A DNA stretch of 64,000 nucleotides from Aspidiotus rigidus (taxonomy: Eukaryota; Arthropoda; Insecta; Hemiptera; Diaspididae), in NCBI GenBank assembly GCA_035079385.1, contig JAVHKY010000024.1:3286001-3350000 (forward strand). Direction: 5' to 3'. A program made the position numbers and the translations under genes. Positions within the stretch are counted from its first letter, which is position 1. The number at the start of each line of letters is the position of its first letter. Positions 12,236-24,680 of the stretch are shown here, piece by piece. Under the pieces are notes generated by a model that saw only the letters and a list, made by a program, of their open reading frames with translations, ran no database searches and was not told where the DNA came from.

Positions 12236-12538
12236 AAGATTTTCTTATTAACCTTCAAATTTATTTCTCCAAATTATGACGTCATCGACACGTGTAATTA
12301 TTACATTGAGGGAAGTTTGTATCCATTTTTATTTGAACTAATTCACATTTTTCCATTTTTCAATCAACTTGGAATCGCTCGAAAAATTTCGGTAGTTGAG
12401 ACAAATATGTGGTACGATGATGTGTTTCAGTATCAGGTACCGCAACTTGCCGAATCGATAACCGCACTCAATAAATTGCTCACCTTCGCCAAAGTAATTT
12501 CGGATACGGAGCATCTGATAGATGTTCATCTGCTATAG
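12236..12538 (+). CDS. possible exon or decayed gene, unknown product
   Basis: About 100 codons are open to a TAG at 12536-12538, preceded by an acceptor-like 'GCAATTGCAG' at 12226-12235. The translated stretch mixes aromatic and hydrophobic residues in its first half (for example 'YPFLFELIHIFPFF') with a helical, leucine-rich second half ('LAESITALNKLLTFAKVI'). I recognise no family. It could be a terminal exon of a gene whose other exons are lost or lie elsewhere, a decayed copy, or chance. No partner exon was found nearby. Confidence is low. Confidence 0.25.
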   Translation, partial: KIFLLTFKFISPNYDVIDTCNYYIEGSLYPFLFELIHIFPFFNQLGIARKISVVETNMWYDDVFQYQVPQLAESITALNKLLTFAKVISDTEHLIDVHLL

Positions 12539-13179
12539 GTACAGAATTTCCTTAAGCACATGGTATCATATTTGTACTGTTGTCGTACGCGTGTAGAACT
12601 CGTTTGAGATGCAGCATCTGCATACAGGGAAACCTCATACTGTCTCTAAGATTAAGTAACTGGAGAGTAGATGTCTATTAATCTTAGACCATAATAACTT
12701 ATAAATTTTTATCGGCTCTTTATTCATTAGCATATTTGTGTGCTCATTCTTTTGAAATGCCGGTCAAATAATCGCTTCTTCGTAGGATGGAAGATTTAAA
12801 CTTGTATAATATGTAATCCTCGAAAGATGCTCGTAGATTAATTTTGAAAAGAGACAAAATAAAGTCACCAGGTTAAAATTTTAGGCCTAGGTGTGGTCTA
12901 TGCATAAAGTACTAGAAATGTGTCCCAGTTAAAACTCAGATGACGAAAACGTGTACCTTCTAATTTTTATCGTACGATACTAGCAGACGTTCGCGGAGGA
13001 AATGCACCGCGTTGGTCAGTAAAATACGTTGTCTCGTCGTTTTTCGTATAGTGTATCTTAGGTGTAAAAGTTACTATGACAGGCATTCCCAATTCGATCA
13101 GTTTTTGTACATCGAAGTACCTTAGAATGCTGTTGATTGTATGATAATAAGCCTGGAATAAAGAGGAGTGGGAGGCCAT

Positions 13180-13700
13180 GATTTCAGGCTCTGGGTTTCT
13201 GCTACCCACCACACCGCCATTTTCTCAACTTAAACACTGTAACCTATACACCCCACTCCTCTCCTCCTCAGGCACTCGGTCTATCAGCCTGACAAACAAC
13301 CCTTTAACTGTAACGGGATTGCAGAACGCCGGCCGAAAACCGAAGGGGCGAAGGGGCGAAGGACCCGTTCTAACTAGAGGGAGAACTTTCCCAAGAAAAT
13401 AAGCCTAATCCACCGAAATTTCTCCCGGCTCATAGAGCGGGGCGAGGTGCTTCCTAACATTCCTCCTATGAACCATAGCGTCTATGTCCAAATGATTCTC
13501 ATTAACTCTGGCCAGATGTTTTATGGTCATTAACTCCTTTCTGAAAGCAGTTTGACTCAATCGTTTTCCTTTCTGCAGTTTTTGAAACTCCCTTTTACTC
13601 TCGTGGAAAAAACTGTTTTTTTCGAGAAAGAGATGGGTTAGGGTCCCAACAAGAATTCCGCCGTTGTCTGGCCTAGTATGAGTGAGATTTGCCACGTCCG
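13180..13700 (-). mobile_element. Penelope-like element fragment (RT end plus start of GIY-YIG domain), copy A
   Basis: The minus-strand frame 13405-13695 contains 'QTAFRKELMTIKHLARVN' followed by 'DIDAMVHRR', the segment that follows the RT core in Penelope-like elements. In another frame, at about 13230-13330, come 'GLFVRLIDRVPEEE' and 'RSGVYRLQC', which is the beginning of a GIY-YIG endonuclease module (G-V-Y). Copy B at 27.6-28.2 kb aligns with it through both parts ('AFKKELLTIKHLARVNG', 'GLFVRLKDPIPVDERSGV'). It is truncated at both ends and frameshifted, so inactive. Confidence 0.8.
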
Positions 13701-13959
13701 ATAGGACATTGCCTCTTGTGTTCAGACCATGAAAGCATTTCTCCTAAAACAGACGTTCGACCCAGCTGAGCCAAAGTGAGACATTTCCAGACATAGCCCA
13801 AGCCGCACGAACGCAGAGTCTCAATACTCTAAGAAGAAAAATTCACGAGAGGCCGAGGAAAATAGCCTAACATTACCATTTCTAGTTCTAGTTAAGGCCA
13901 CCAAAATCCAAACCTGTCCATCTCCTGTGCGTGAAAACTGAAGAGCAGAATTTGCCGAG

Positions 13960-16550
13960 CGGCAAAACTCGTTCATGTTGCATACGGAAACTGTCCTCGT
14001 TTACAATTATCTCTTCCGCCGATAATAATTCATTATACAAGATTTTTCAAGTTATAATTCTTATCGTATCTCCGGACTCATTTTCAGCCAGAAAAAATTT
14101 ACTGCTCAAAAGTATCCTGTTCTTTTAAGTGGGCTGTAAATATCTCTAACTATTCTCATCAATCCTGACCCGATGAACACATATTTGCATTTAAAGCGTT
14201 CGACGATGCAAAAATGATTCTAAATATGTTCTCGCGCGCATGGGTACAGTCATTTTTTTCCATGGCACGAAGTTGGTAGACTTATTGTGGAACTTATCGC
14301 GAAATGCATCGCACGGGGTCAACCGATTCAGAATCGCACGTTGTTATCCATGTGACTCACGTAACTCGTCTTCAAAGAACTTGACTTTAAACTTGTTTCT
14401 ACTAACCTCGTAAACGGCATCAGTCGCGGTAAGTTCACCGATTGAAGAAGCTAAGCTAAATGTGAAGTTGAATACGAGATACGAGAGAGAGAAGAATGAA
14501 ACTGATGACGATTGATACTCGTATTTACGTCATTTATATTGTTCTACGATACCTACATAATAGATCCGATTAATAATATTAATCGTAAAATTATAACGTT
14601 TTCGTGCAGCCGGGGTAATTTTATCGTAAAGACGGAAGCGCCACCGGAAGCGAGAAATTAACGACGGTCGCGCAGATTTAATAATTTGTTTTCATTAACG
14701 ATGCCGGCGAGCCAGAGTCGAGTTTTTCTACGGGCTGAGTCTAGTTCTTAGGGTGGGCGTCTCCCGCACCAAGAAACGACATGCATAGTCGTCGACTGCA
14801 CGATATATTACTCGCGTTCACAAAATAGTTGTTTTGGGAACGCGCGGTAGATAAAATGAAGACGAGGATAAGATGCGGCACAGTGAGACCTTGAAAATAA
14901 TTCATCCTGTAAAACGATCTTCTAGGGAATTGACCTAATTATAAGGTAAGAGACAAGCAACGTCGAAGAAGAAGTTTTTCTAGAAAAATTCTGATGAAAT
15001 ATAGTCTTTCCTTTTGACTGCGCGAGACGGTCACATTCTTAATGAGTATGGTGTATTTCTCCGTTTAGATGAGAATCGCTAGAAAAATTTGAATAAATTC
15101 CTATAGTGTTCGTGTGTATATTTAAAATCTTGCAAGATTGAGAATCAGACGACTAGGCATTGTTGAAGGGTCAAAATTTGGTAAATCACGAAACTCTTGG
15201 GCATTCCCAGAAACAAAAATGATCCAACGGTCGCTAATGAATGAAAAAAAAATACGATTTATCAAGTGCAAACAAAATTAAATACTATGGAGAGAATATT
15301 GAGAGATGAAAAAATCGCGCGAATTTTTGACCAGTATTAAGAATAACTTTTCTGCGTTCACTTTAAAGTGATATAGGCCACAGCCCCCGTTATTTCTTTT
15401 CAGGGTGGTGGGTCCAGTTCATTGTCAGTATCACCTCAAACAACTGATTTCATGTACAATTCATAAGTTAAGAGAGAAAGGAATGTAGAGACCATCGCAA
15501 AATTTGCAATGGTAGCGAAGAACCCGCAAGCTCCACTGCCCCTGAAAAACAGCTAGAGCCTAGAATTTGCAAAAGTATTCTAAGGGGTGAAGTGGGTCAC
15601 ATCTTTCAGGAAACCTAAGTTTTGTTATAATTTAGCCAAGGAAAATTCCTATAATTCAACATTGACAAATTCCTATATAATCTAACTAGATAAATCCTTC
15701 TAAGCAACCTAACCTACCCTACCTTAGGTTTATGACGTTATCAAAGTCGAACTTGGAAGTTATTTGAGAATGTCTTTCTTCTATACAACTTTAGGGCCAT
15801 ATGAAAATGCAGTCCCATTTGTATTAATATGGCGATGATAGACATTTGAGTCAAAATGGCGACCATTGGTTTTCGTAGTAAAAGGTGAATATCTCATGTT
15901 GTATGTGGGTCGAATTCTATAATTTTTTCTTTTCAACGAGAAAAATAGAGTTCCTTGTGACACATCAACTTTCCGCCCCCCCCCCCCATCTTCTACTAAA
16001 TTCTTTGTGGCACCCACGATCAATTCTTTGCAAATATCTCGAAAAATTGGGCTCCAATCAAAAAAATTTTAGACTTTCTACAAAACAGACTTCCCGAAGT
16101 TTCTTCCAAGGTTTTTCGAAAGTACTGAGCTTTTGGAAGGAGATCAATTGTTTCCAAATATCATAGAAATCGAGCTCTAATAAGACGAAGTACCGAATAA
16201 CGAAGAATATATTTCTCATGAAATTTGGAGTTCCAATAAAAAAAGTTTCAAAAAACAATGTTCTTCTTGAAATTCTCTGTGAAATAGACCATCTCAACTT
16301 CTCTCTAAAATTTGTCGAATGTTCTGAGGTTTTGGAAGAAGACCAATTGTTTGCGAATAAATCGCAAATTCGAACTCTAATAAGGAAAAATTTTGGAACA
16401 AAAAATGTTTTACATGAAATTTACTACATAGTGGATGCCTGAGTCTTATCGTAAAGCTAATGATGAGCTTCAAGAGTCTATTGCGAGTTGTAAGCTTCAA
16501 CATCGAGAGAAAATTTGCAAGAATCATTAATACTTTTTCATTTTGTATTT
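13960..16550. other. intergenic DNA, no gene
   Basis: No coding region is supported. Positions 14,400-14,900 are noticeably richer in CG dinucleotides than the surroundings, which could mark unique, formerly regulatory DNA. A run of 13 C residues lies at about 15975-15987. From 16.0 to 16.5 kb the overlapping frames on both strands come from A+T-rich sequence and show no motif. Confidence 0.4.
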
Positions 16551-16559
16551 TTTTTTAAT

Positions 16560-17125
16560 TTTGCGAGCTCTTAACGGCACTCAGGTTATGAGCTTGTTGG
16601 TGCACTGTTTTTAGGTGGGTCGAAGGTTATTGGCGGTTTATTATGATTCAAAATGAATGGGAGGTCATTAGCGAAACTTATTTCAATAGATGTGGAAATC
16701 TGGTAGGTGTGGTCGAGAGGCGCTGAAAAAAAAATGTCGTGATTGCAATAATGTTCACGTAAGAAGAAGAAGAGGTGGGATAGTTGATAAACGTGGGAGG
16801 CAAATTTTGTACCTGAGGGATTCTTGTTAGAATGAAGGCTAAGAAAAGTTTAATGGTTCAATATGAGCTAATTTATTAGTTGGGATTCATTTTCCTCATA
16901 AGTGATTCATTGATCAGTAAGTTTCAGTTGGATGGAGGGGGGGGGGGAGATCGGACTTAGTGAGGAGAACGAGAGTTTTGTGGTAGCTTTGCGGCTGAAT
17001 GTACATTTTCCCGTACAGCTGAGCACACACATGTCAGTTATGTGGTAAAGTTTGGATGAGAGTTGAGTTATGAGGGCAAAGCCGAGTGTGTATGCATGAG
17101 ACGAGTTGGTTTGATTCCACACATT
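16560..17125 (-). mobile_element. 3' end of a LINE, decayed
   Basis: The minus-strand 3' end (about 16565-16700) matches the 3' end of the LINE at 2.4-2.9 kb. Both carry the words 'GAGCTC', 'TCATAACC' and the segment reading 'ATGGGAGGTCATT' on the plus strand (16659-16671; 2508-2520). The sequence beyond resembles the LINE C-terminal region but has stops. No catalytic motif remains. Confidence 0.6.
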
Positions 17126-17129
17126 GCTA

Positions 17130-20100
17130 AAAGGGCGACACTTTCAGGCAAAATAGTTGACACTTCTTCTTCTGCATCTTTATCTTCTTTTTGAATTAGA
17201 GCTCAATTATTTAAGATATTTTATTTACAATGAATCGATTCCTCTAGAAGCCCACAACTTTTGAAAGCTTGTCAAGCTCTCAATTAGACCGACAATAAAA
17301 TTCAGATTTTCTATAACATATGTAGTGAATTTTATGAGAGGATGTTTTTGGGGAATAGTTTATTATTTCTCTATTTTTATGATATTGGAAAACAAATTTA
17401 TTTCTTTCAAAAAGTTCAGAATTTTTGACAAACTTTGGAAAAAAATTTCAGATAGTCTATTCTGTAGAAAATTCCCGATACACATTTTTCTTCTGGAAAA
17501 AAGAGCTTGATTTTTTTAACTTTTTCCCAAAAGCTCTCTACTTTCAACTAACTTTTTAAACTGATAATTGGACTTATAATAAGGTTAAAATGGTTTTTTC
17601 TGTCGCCACTTTTTTTATTGGAGCCCAATTTTTCATAGTACCACAAAAAATTCTATACAAGGAGTGGGAGCGGGAAGTTTAACATGTCATTCGGGAAACC
17701 ATTTTCTTTCATTGAAAAAAAAAAAAAAAAAAAAAAAACTCAACCCACAGAACATGAGATATTTGCCTTTTACCACGAATCCAATCCACCATTTTGAATA
17801 GCTACTCTTCTCAGATATCTATCAGCGTTTTTTCTAGTAAGTATCACCCTTACTAATATACCCCGAAGTGACGCTTTGTCCTCCCAAGTCGTACTGAAAA
17901 CCACTATTCTTCATTATGGCCCATGGAGTACTTAGATTGATGACGTCACAAATTAATGACAATATCACTGCCTGATTTTAGAGACTTCTAAAAGTGTCGA
18001 TTTTCGATCTCTATACATGACCGAAGGTTTTGGAAAAATGACGGTTTTGAATTGTGGTTCGCAAGAAGGAGAGCGCGTTGACCTACCTTAGGTACTTGGA
18101 AAAGTTCCAACCGATTTGGTTTTAACCCACTGTAGGGACTTGGAGCGACCTATTTGAGGGACTTGAACGAAGAGAACTGCGAGCTTTTGATCTCGGAATC
18201 GAGTCGATTCCTTGTGATAGATTCAAGTGTCAACTTTAAATCTAACTCGATTTTAAAACCTTCGACGCACGGTTATTTCGAGCTTTGAATCAAAGATTTC
18301 GACGTCAATTTTATTGAAAATATTTTCGAGTTCTGGATAAACAAGTCATCAACGTAAGATTTTCAAGTTGATAAAGAATCAAGAGAGGCTGATTGAAAAT
18401 TGACTACAGACTGACGTGACAAGATTAACAAATCTGATCTCGTATCACGCGCATATAATTTTATTGAAGATTTTGAGATCAATTTCTGTCAGTGGCATGG
18501 CGTAGCCAAGAAGGGTCTCGACCCTTCAGAGCATTGAAATGTTTTCAAAATTACAGCCAAGGATAAAATATAACATAATTTTTTGTTAAAATTCCCCTAG
18601 AAAATCTTCTTGTTCAACCTTGAAAATTTTCTGGATACCCAATGTCTCATCTGAGCACAGACTTTTTCTCTCAGCTTCCATCTGGTATCGTAAGTATACG
18701 GGAGAACAATCCTCATCGGAGGCATAGCCAACAGCATTAGGGGGAGGGGGTGAGTCCCACTTCCTTGACTCCGGTTTCGATAGTGAATGATATTTCTTAC
18801 TGAAAAATATGCTCCTCCTTTTCTTACCTATATCATATCGTAGCTACACCACTGATCGTCGAACTAAAGTTCCTGAGGATTTTCTATTCGAACAGAGCTG
18901 AGTCTTTGATTTATGAGACTCTTTGGATGGAGGAAAGAGAGCAGAAAACTGGACAAGACTGTAAGGTCCTGAGTGAAAAATCTTACTCCCATTATATATG
19001 TCTCGAAAGAGCAAAACACAAGTTGGGAGCGAGCTAGGAATGGGTGCTGCTCGTTCGTGAATTCAGAAATAAAAGAAGATACATCAAAAAAAAAATCCCC
19101 TATCCAGTGTCGTGCTAGCTCACATTTTTTAGACCACCTGTCTCATGGTTCAACTTTCAAGATGAAAACCTTCACGAGCCTTACCCAGCCGTTCGGCCGG
19201 TCCAGCACGACACTGAGCCTATTACAATTTCAAGAGAAAAAGATTTTTTGGGGAAGCAAGCTGATGATAATTAATACTTACAGGCCTTCTTTGTATAAAA
19301 TTTCGGCTAAAAGCCGCTCAATTCGACGCAAGCACATCGTAGTGTAAAAAAAATTAGGCGCATTTTAATCAACAAGAAAATTATTGTTTATTTGATGTGA
19401 CTGAATCCCAGAAATTTTGAGGTAGTCAAGGCCGCCAAGTGCCAAACTGAGCCAGAAGAAAGATCTGCTTTCAGCTGACCTACACTAAAATTGTTCTTCA
19501 CAATTTCGAAATAATAATTGTGAATTAACGACTTCTTTGACCTGGGTGTACGAGAAAAAATTTTCTTCCCTCTTCTCGATCCTCGAGCTACCACCCTCAG
19601 GAAATCCACTTTCAATTTTCTTATAATGAACTCACTCGTTCTGCATGGTGATGAGAGATAGATTTTCGATATTATTTTGCTAATAGCCGAGTCAAATCAG
19701 AACAGAGCTTTGCATCATTCCATGCTTGAGATGCTTCATAGATCCGTGCGCCTTCAGATCTTTTAGGGTTGTGAGTGTCAATTACGACTTATGAAAACCT
19801 TACTCGAATAATGAAGATATCTCAAGACCTCGCGAGTCAGTCTGATTTGTCATTACGTTTTGAAGAAAAATTCGAGCAACACTTTCTCGTAATTACAATA
19901 TATTTATTCGTGTGATTTCAATTCTTTAGGTCATTACTAACCTAGGATTTAGAGATTCGAATGTAAATATTTTGATGGATTCTCGCGTATCGAATGAAAA
20001 CGTGACGCGATGACGTCAAATGATCACCGGAAAATTCTTCAGCACCAAAGATACTTCTTAAATCGATTCAGAACATTAGTGGTAAGTACTGGAAATTTGT
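17130..20100. other. intergenic DNA with poly(A) tract and one hAT-like element
   Basis: No gene is supported. A 24-nt A run lies at 17715-17738. Open frames at 18973-19347 (plus) and 19388-19615 (minus) show no recognisable domain. The only mobile element seen is listed separately (18490-18854). Confidence 0.4.
18490..18854. mobile_element. hAT-like miniature element
   Basis: Starts CAGTGGCATGGCGTAGCC and ends, read inward from the other side, CAGTGGTGTAGCTACG, so the two ends are imperfect inverted repeats of the widespread CAGTGGCGTAGC type. About 365 bp, with no coding capacity. The flanking 8-mers do not match, so a target duplication cannot be shown; the copy is old or the borders are slightly off. 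Confidence 0.5.
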
Positions 20101-20378
20101 CGATCGGGGCTCATATTGCGTAAGCTCAGAATATCACTATCCGTTCAACACATCTTCTGCTGCCTTAACTTGACCCAACTCCGTAATTCCTTATCCATCC
20201 CTCACAACCATACAGAGGCACTATCAGATGACTTCCTTTCCAACCCAACATGTTCAACTTTTTGCAACAAGCAAACTTCCTCTCACGCATATAAACACGC
20301 AATTTCGCCGAGCTCATAGCCCTGAAGGCAGGCTGCTAGCAGCTCGTAAATTAATAAAAAAAAAAAAAAAAAAAAAAA
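20100..20378 (+). mobile_element. LINE 3' end with poly(A) tail
   Basis: The frame ending at 20319 contains 'HIFCCLNLTQLRNSL' and 'DDFLSNPTC', resembling the very C-terminus of Jockey-group ORF2 (HIF...C...R...L, then ..LSNP). It is followed by a 3' UTR with 'GAGCTCATAGCCCTGAAGG' and 'AGCAGCTCGTAAATTAATA', then 23 A residues (20356-20378). The same 3' end occurs inverted at 60.05-60.15 kb. This is a 5'-truncated retroposed copy. Confidence 0.72.
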
Positions 20379-20379
20379 G

Positions 20380-22330
20380 TTTACGTCAAGAATGAAACTT
20401 GACAATTGCAAAAAGACGGTGACAGTGGTAAAGAAATCCAAGTGAGCTTCTTCTCACCTTGCGCGCATGATTGCCTAATTTTCCGGGGAAACGGAATTCT
20501 ACTTTTCGGAAAATAAAAGCAACAACCCCTGTATGTGTTTCAAGCCTGTCTACGCAAAAGACGGACAACTATGCATAACTTTAGTTTCTTACTCGAGAAA
20601 GAGGACAAGACCAGAGTAATTTTATACCCTGTGTACTCAGAAACGACATTCGTAAGCATTGATGCGTGAACCATTAACGTTAATTAACCGGACGATTAAT
20701 TTAACAACTCGTAATTATATGCAACCGTGTTTACCTGCTGTGAAGATAATGTTTTTCCACTTGTAACATAGAGATACGTCGGCGGAGCCCGATATTTATT
20801 CGCTGGAAGAAGAAGGAAGCTGCCAACGTGATGATAAAATATCACTGAACTTTTCACATGTCTTCGAAGCAATCATACGAGGAAAAAATCACTGGCATTT
20901 TTCTTTTTATCGCTTGAAAAAATAAAAAATAAATGCACGACAATCGACGCACTTCACTCGGATGAGAAAAGTATAATCTTCATTTGTTGAGAAAAAGAGA
21001 AAAAAAAATTATGGTGTCGCAGGGAAGGTGAAAAAAAAGCTCGTAAATTTGCGAGGAATATCGACGAGACCGGAGAGACGACCTGGTGGTCGTTGGGAAG
21101 CGCGTAAAAAAACAATAATGACGATAATACGAGAATATTATGGGTAGAAATAGAAATTGAAACTATAGGTAGTTTAAGTGAAGCACACACTCGGAACGAA
21201 CGGATACCGGAAGAATTCTCTAGAGAAGTAGCGTCGCTTTTATTTAGCACATTATAAGAGAATAAGAGGGGAGATCTTCGTTTCGTTCTCGGGTCAAGGG
21301 GGTACCCCAAACACGTTACAATCGGTTCATCGAAGATACCGGCAACAATCGACCAAATTATCCCTCGTATAATTGCGACACGCTTATACGCGACCTCCGC
21401 ACATATTCGTTCGATCTGGTCTGCCACTTCGGATAACAATAAATTCACAAATTTTACTCTAAAATGAGAAAATATTTCGACCACTTTTTTTTTCTTTCTT
21501 TCTTTTTTTGTTTTCTCATTCTTCTTCAATTTCACCTTTTTTTGTTTCGTACGTCGCGTCCTCCTTTGTTTCCGCTCCCCTTTCCAGCGCTTATATTGTG
21601 ACCCCGCGTGCATATGAATGAAAGTGAAACACTAGGTGACTACTAATTAATATGTAACTTTAGTAAGGAACAAATTAGTAATGTTTGTTTTACGTAGTTT
21701 TGCCAACATACGTAGGGCGCATGCTCAGTTTAACGAGGTTCGTTTGTCTGCGGCTTTTGTCTGTTTTATAGGACATAACTCTGCTTTTTTTTTTAATAGG
21801 ACTTGCTTTCACACGTGTACAGACGCTTTCGATAGTTTATTCGAACAACGCAGTACCTCTGAGATTTTGATTTAGATTACTTTGAAGTTTGTCATCTCGA
21901 GAATGTACCTATCCTCCGGCTTCCTTAGTTCCGTTTCAGGATACGCGGTAAAATTTCGATGAATCAACGCACAACGATCGATAAAGGAAAGGAAATGAGA
22001 GTCTTGCGGAGTATACAATTACTAGTCAGTAAACATTTGTCTGATTACGAAGGAAATAACGGCGTAGAGAAAGAAGGAAATGGTGTGTTTTCGTTGGAAT
22101 CAGATTCATAGATATAAAAATTTTCGTGTCTCCCGATACTGAGCGCATACGAATCCTCGAGTTCAATTCCGGTGAATCGACACCGATTCCTGGAGGAGAA
22201 TTTGAACCTTTCTTCAAAATTAAGATACCCTGAGAAATATTGTAACTGATCTGACGGTGAAGATTGGGCCTGGAGCTGATATGCATTCATAAAAAGTGTA
22301 CCGAAACGGTCTGTAATACCCCCCATAAGT
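20380..22330. other. intergenic DNA, no certain gene
   Basis: The minus frame 20954-21613 is open for 219 codons, but its N-terminal third is Lys/Arg-rich coding across a polypyrimidine tract (21480-21545) and no domain is recognisable, so I do not call it a gene. The DNA at 20.6-21.5 kb is relatively CG-rich. Nothing else was recognised. Confidence 0.4.
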
Positions 22331-22339
22331 GATGCTCCG

Positions 22340-23065
22340 AGCGATTTGATCAAGTGCCTGAAGACGAAAACTAATTTTGTCAAAGACGTTGGGAATATTA
22401 TTCATAAGAGTGAAGTCTTTATCAAGTCCCGTGCCCCCTTCCTTTATGAGTTGTTTAAAGTGCATAAAAAGGACACCCCAATGAGGCCGGTTGTTTCGTT
22501 TGTATCTTCACCAACATACTCCCATACCAAATTCTTAGATCGTTAGTTTAAAGCACGCGTTGAGTTTGACTCTCTCAGTGAAGAACTCGTGTTCTTTCGC
22601 AGATAAGCTGAAGAATATTTAGTCTTCCTCTGGATTTGACTTTATGTCATTTAATGTTGTTGGTTTATTCCCAAACATCCCTGAAACTATCTCTGACTTG
22701 CTGGTTAAATCTGGTGTTCCACATGAGGTATTGGAGGAATTTTTTGACTTTCTGAATGTCTGTTGGCTCCCAAACTTTTGTAGTAAATTTTTTGAGTTCC
22801 TTGAGTAAGTGGAAATCCCTACTGGTTCCCCTTTGGGTTCCCTTATTACAGGTGTATTCATGTCCAAATTTGAGCACGACCTAGTTTCTTCAGGAAGGGT
22901 GTTTTTGAGTCACATCTAGTATTGGCACATGTACATTGACGAAGTTTTGTGTGCGGGGACCTGTCCCTCAGATCTCCTAAGTGATTTTTTTGAATAGCCA
23001 ATACCCTCTCATAAAATTTATATTGGGAGTTGGTGGTTCCTCATCAAACTTCTTGGACTTGACCA
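22340..23065 (+). mobile_element. Penelope-like reverse-transcriptase fragment, copy C
   Basis: Plus-strand motifs occur in the order of a Penelope-like RT. 'APFLYELFKVHKKDTPMRPV' and 'SSPTYSH' lie at 22434-22530. 'GSPLGSLITGVFMSKFEHDL' is at about 22819-22880 and 'YWHMYIDEVLCAGTCPSDLL' at 22921-22980, where the catalytic YVDD is altered to YIDE. 'SSNFLDL' is at about 23037-23060. Stops and frameshifts separate them. Copy B at 27.6-28.2 kb shares the 'YWH.Y.D.VLC' region, so the two belong to one family. Loss of the second Asp in the active site and the frame breaks make this a dead copy. Confidence 0.82.
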
Positions 23066-23199
23066 ACTCCGTTAAATGAAAGTACATGTATAGCCTATAG
23101 TATTTTGCGTGTTAGGCCCAGTATGATAAAAGTAAAGAGGGTCGGAATTTTTTCAAGTTTCTAAAGAAGGTGAAGGTCACTGAAGTCATCAAGCTTGAC

Positions 23200-24680
23200 A
23201 AGAACCGTGACGATTTTTCGTGACACTTTTCTAACAGGAACCTGTTTCATCGGGGTGTTTTTCGGAAAAAACGTTCAGTGTGGGGCGAGCGGCAAAGCTC
23301 GGAGCTTGAAAATTTTCCATCTCCCTCTCTTATCATATGTAGCTTAGAAGGTGAGGCCTGCGACATCACAGTTTGATAATGCATTGGTCAGCCTTGGTAA
23401 CGTCACAATTTGATGTTTCTAAGTTCCCCCTCTATTATTAATAGCTCCAAAATCCGAGCCCGTGACGTCACAATTTGATGGCGTCATAGGTCAGCAATGT
23501 GTTTTTCCAAGTCCCCCTCCTATCATATATAGCTTAGGGTAGGGCCGGTGACGTCACAGTTTGATGACGTCATAAGTCAGCAATGTGTTTTTTCAAGTCC
23601 CCCTCCTATCATATGTAGCTTAGGGTAGGGCCGGTGACGTAACAGTTTGATGACGTCAAAGGTCAGGCTTGTGACGTCACAATCTGATCATCATAGATCA
23701 ATTTTTTTCAAGTTCCCATCCTATTATATATAGCTCCAAAATTCAAGCCTGTTACGACACAATTTGATGACGTCATAGGTCAGCCTTGTTTTTCCCAAGT
23801 GCCCCTCCTATCATATGTAGCTTAGGACAGGGCTTGCGATATCACAATTTGATGACGTCATAGGTCAGGCTTGTGACGTCACATTCTGATGACATCATAG
23901 ATCAATTTTTTTATGTTCCCATCCATGTATAGTACCAATGTCCGAGCGTGTGACATCAACATTTGATGACGTCATAGGTGAAACTTGTGACGTCACAATC
24001 TACATTTTTCAGTTCCCACGTGTCCATAACTAAGTCTTCCTCGTACCCCTCTATCATATATAGCTTGTTCTCTCTATCATATATATTTATAATTCGAAGG
24101 CCAACATTTTTCCAAGTCCCCTTTTATGCAGCTCCAAAGTCCGGATCTGTGACATCACAATGATGGCGTCATAGGTCAGCCTTGTGACGTCACAGTCTGA
24201 TGACATCATAGATCAATTTCTAACAGGGAACCTGTTCTATCGATTTTTTTTTGAGAAATTTGCCGTGCGCCGTATTTCCAAGTCCCCCTTCTATCACCTG
24301 TAGTTTCAAAGTCCGGATGTGACGTCACAGTTTGACAAGGTCATAAGTCCGCCTTGTGACAACACAATCTGATATTTCCAAATCCCTCTCCTATCATATA
24401 CAGCTTTGAGGTACCCTCCTATCACATATGCGTGGTGTGTATAGGCTGAACGATAGCTTCTTCGAGTAACTAGATATGCAATGCTTCGTACACCAATTAA
24501 CTTAGCCCCTTCAATGATCCAGATATGCAACGCTTCAACATCATAAGATTCGGGACGTCCTTCCAAGGTATTCTAAGTCGCCTTTGTGTCACATACCTTC
24601 CCCATAAAACAGGTTCCCTGCCTCCCCTCGTTTAACTCTGTTGAAGAACCTGCGAGTTTTGTGATGATTCTTGGAAAACC
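23200..24680. repeat. TGACGTCA-rich repeat cluster C (largest)
   Basis: About ten degenerate tandem units of roughly 85-120 bp. Each contains a 'CCTCCTATCATATATAGCTT' word (for example at about 23517, 23604, 23805 and 24387), and most have GTGACGTCACA and/or GATGACGTCATAGG. TGACGTCA or a one-base variant is seen near 23463, 23551, 23565, 23634, 23671, 23768, 23860, 23875, 23967, 23986, 24183 and 24318. Two end-type motifs ('AACAGGGAACCTG' at about 24223; 'AAAACAGGTTCCCTG' at about 24608 followed by 'GTTGAAGAACCTGCGAG') mark element borders. No coding function. Confidence 0.78.

Noticed and set aside
18490..18854. 8-bp target duplication for this hAT-like element
   Set aside because: The flanking octamers ATTTCTGT and ATCGTCGA do not match, so only the terminal repeats support the call.
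20954..21613. 219-codon open frame on the minus strand
   Set aside because: The first third is Lys/Arg-rich translation of a polypyrimidine tract; the remainder has no motif, no repeat of family features and no splice partner. Length alone is not enough in this composition.
22619..22877. minus-strand frames of 70-82 codons
   Set aside because: They are the antisense of the Penelope-like RT fragment read on the plus strand.
23200..24680. CRISPR-like or satellite array
   Set aside because: Units vary in length and sequence, there are no regular unique spacers, and the same motifs occur with inverted termini elsewhere, so a dispersed element cluster fits better than CRISPR or a simple satellite.
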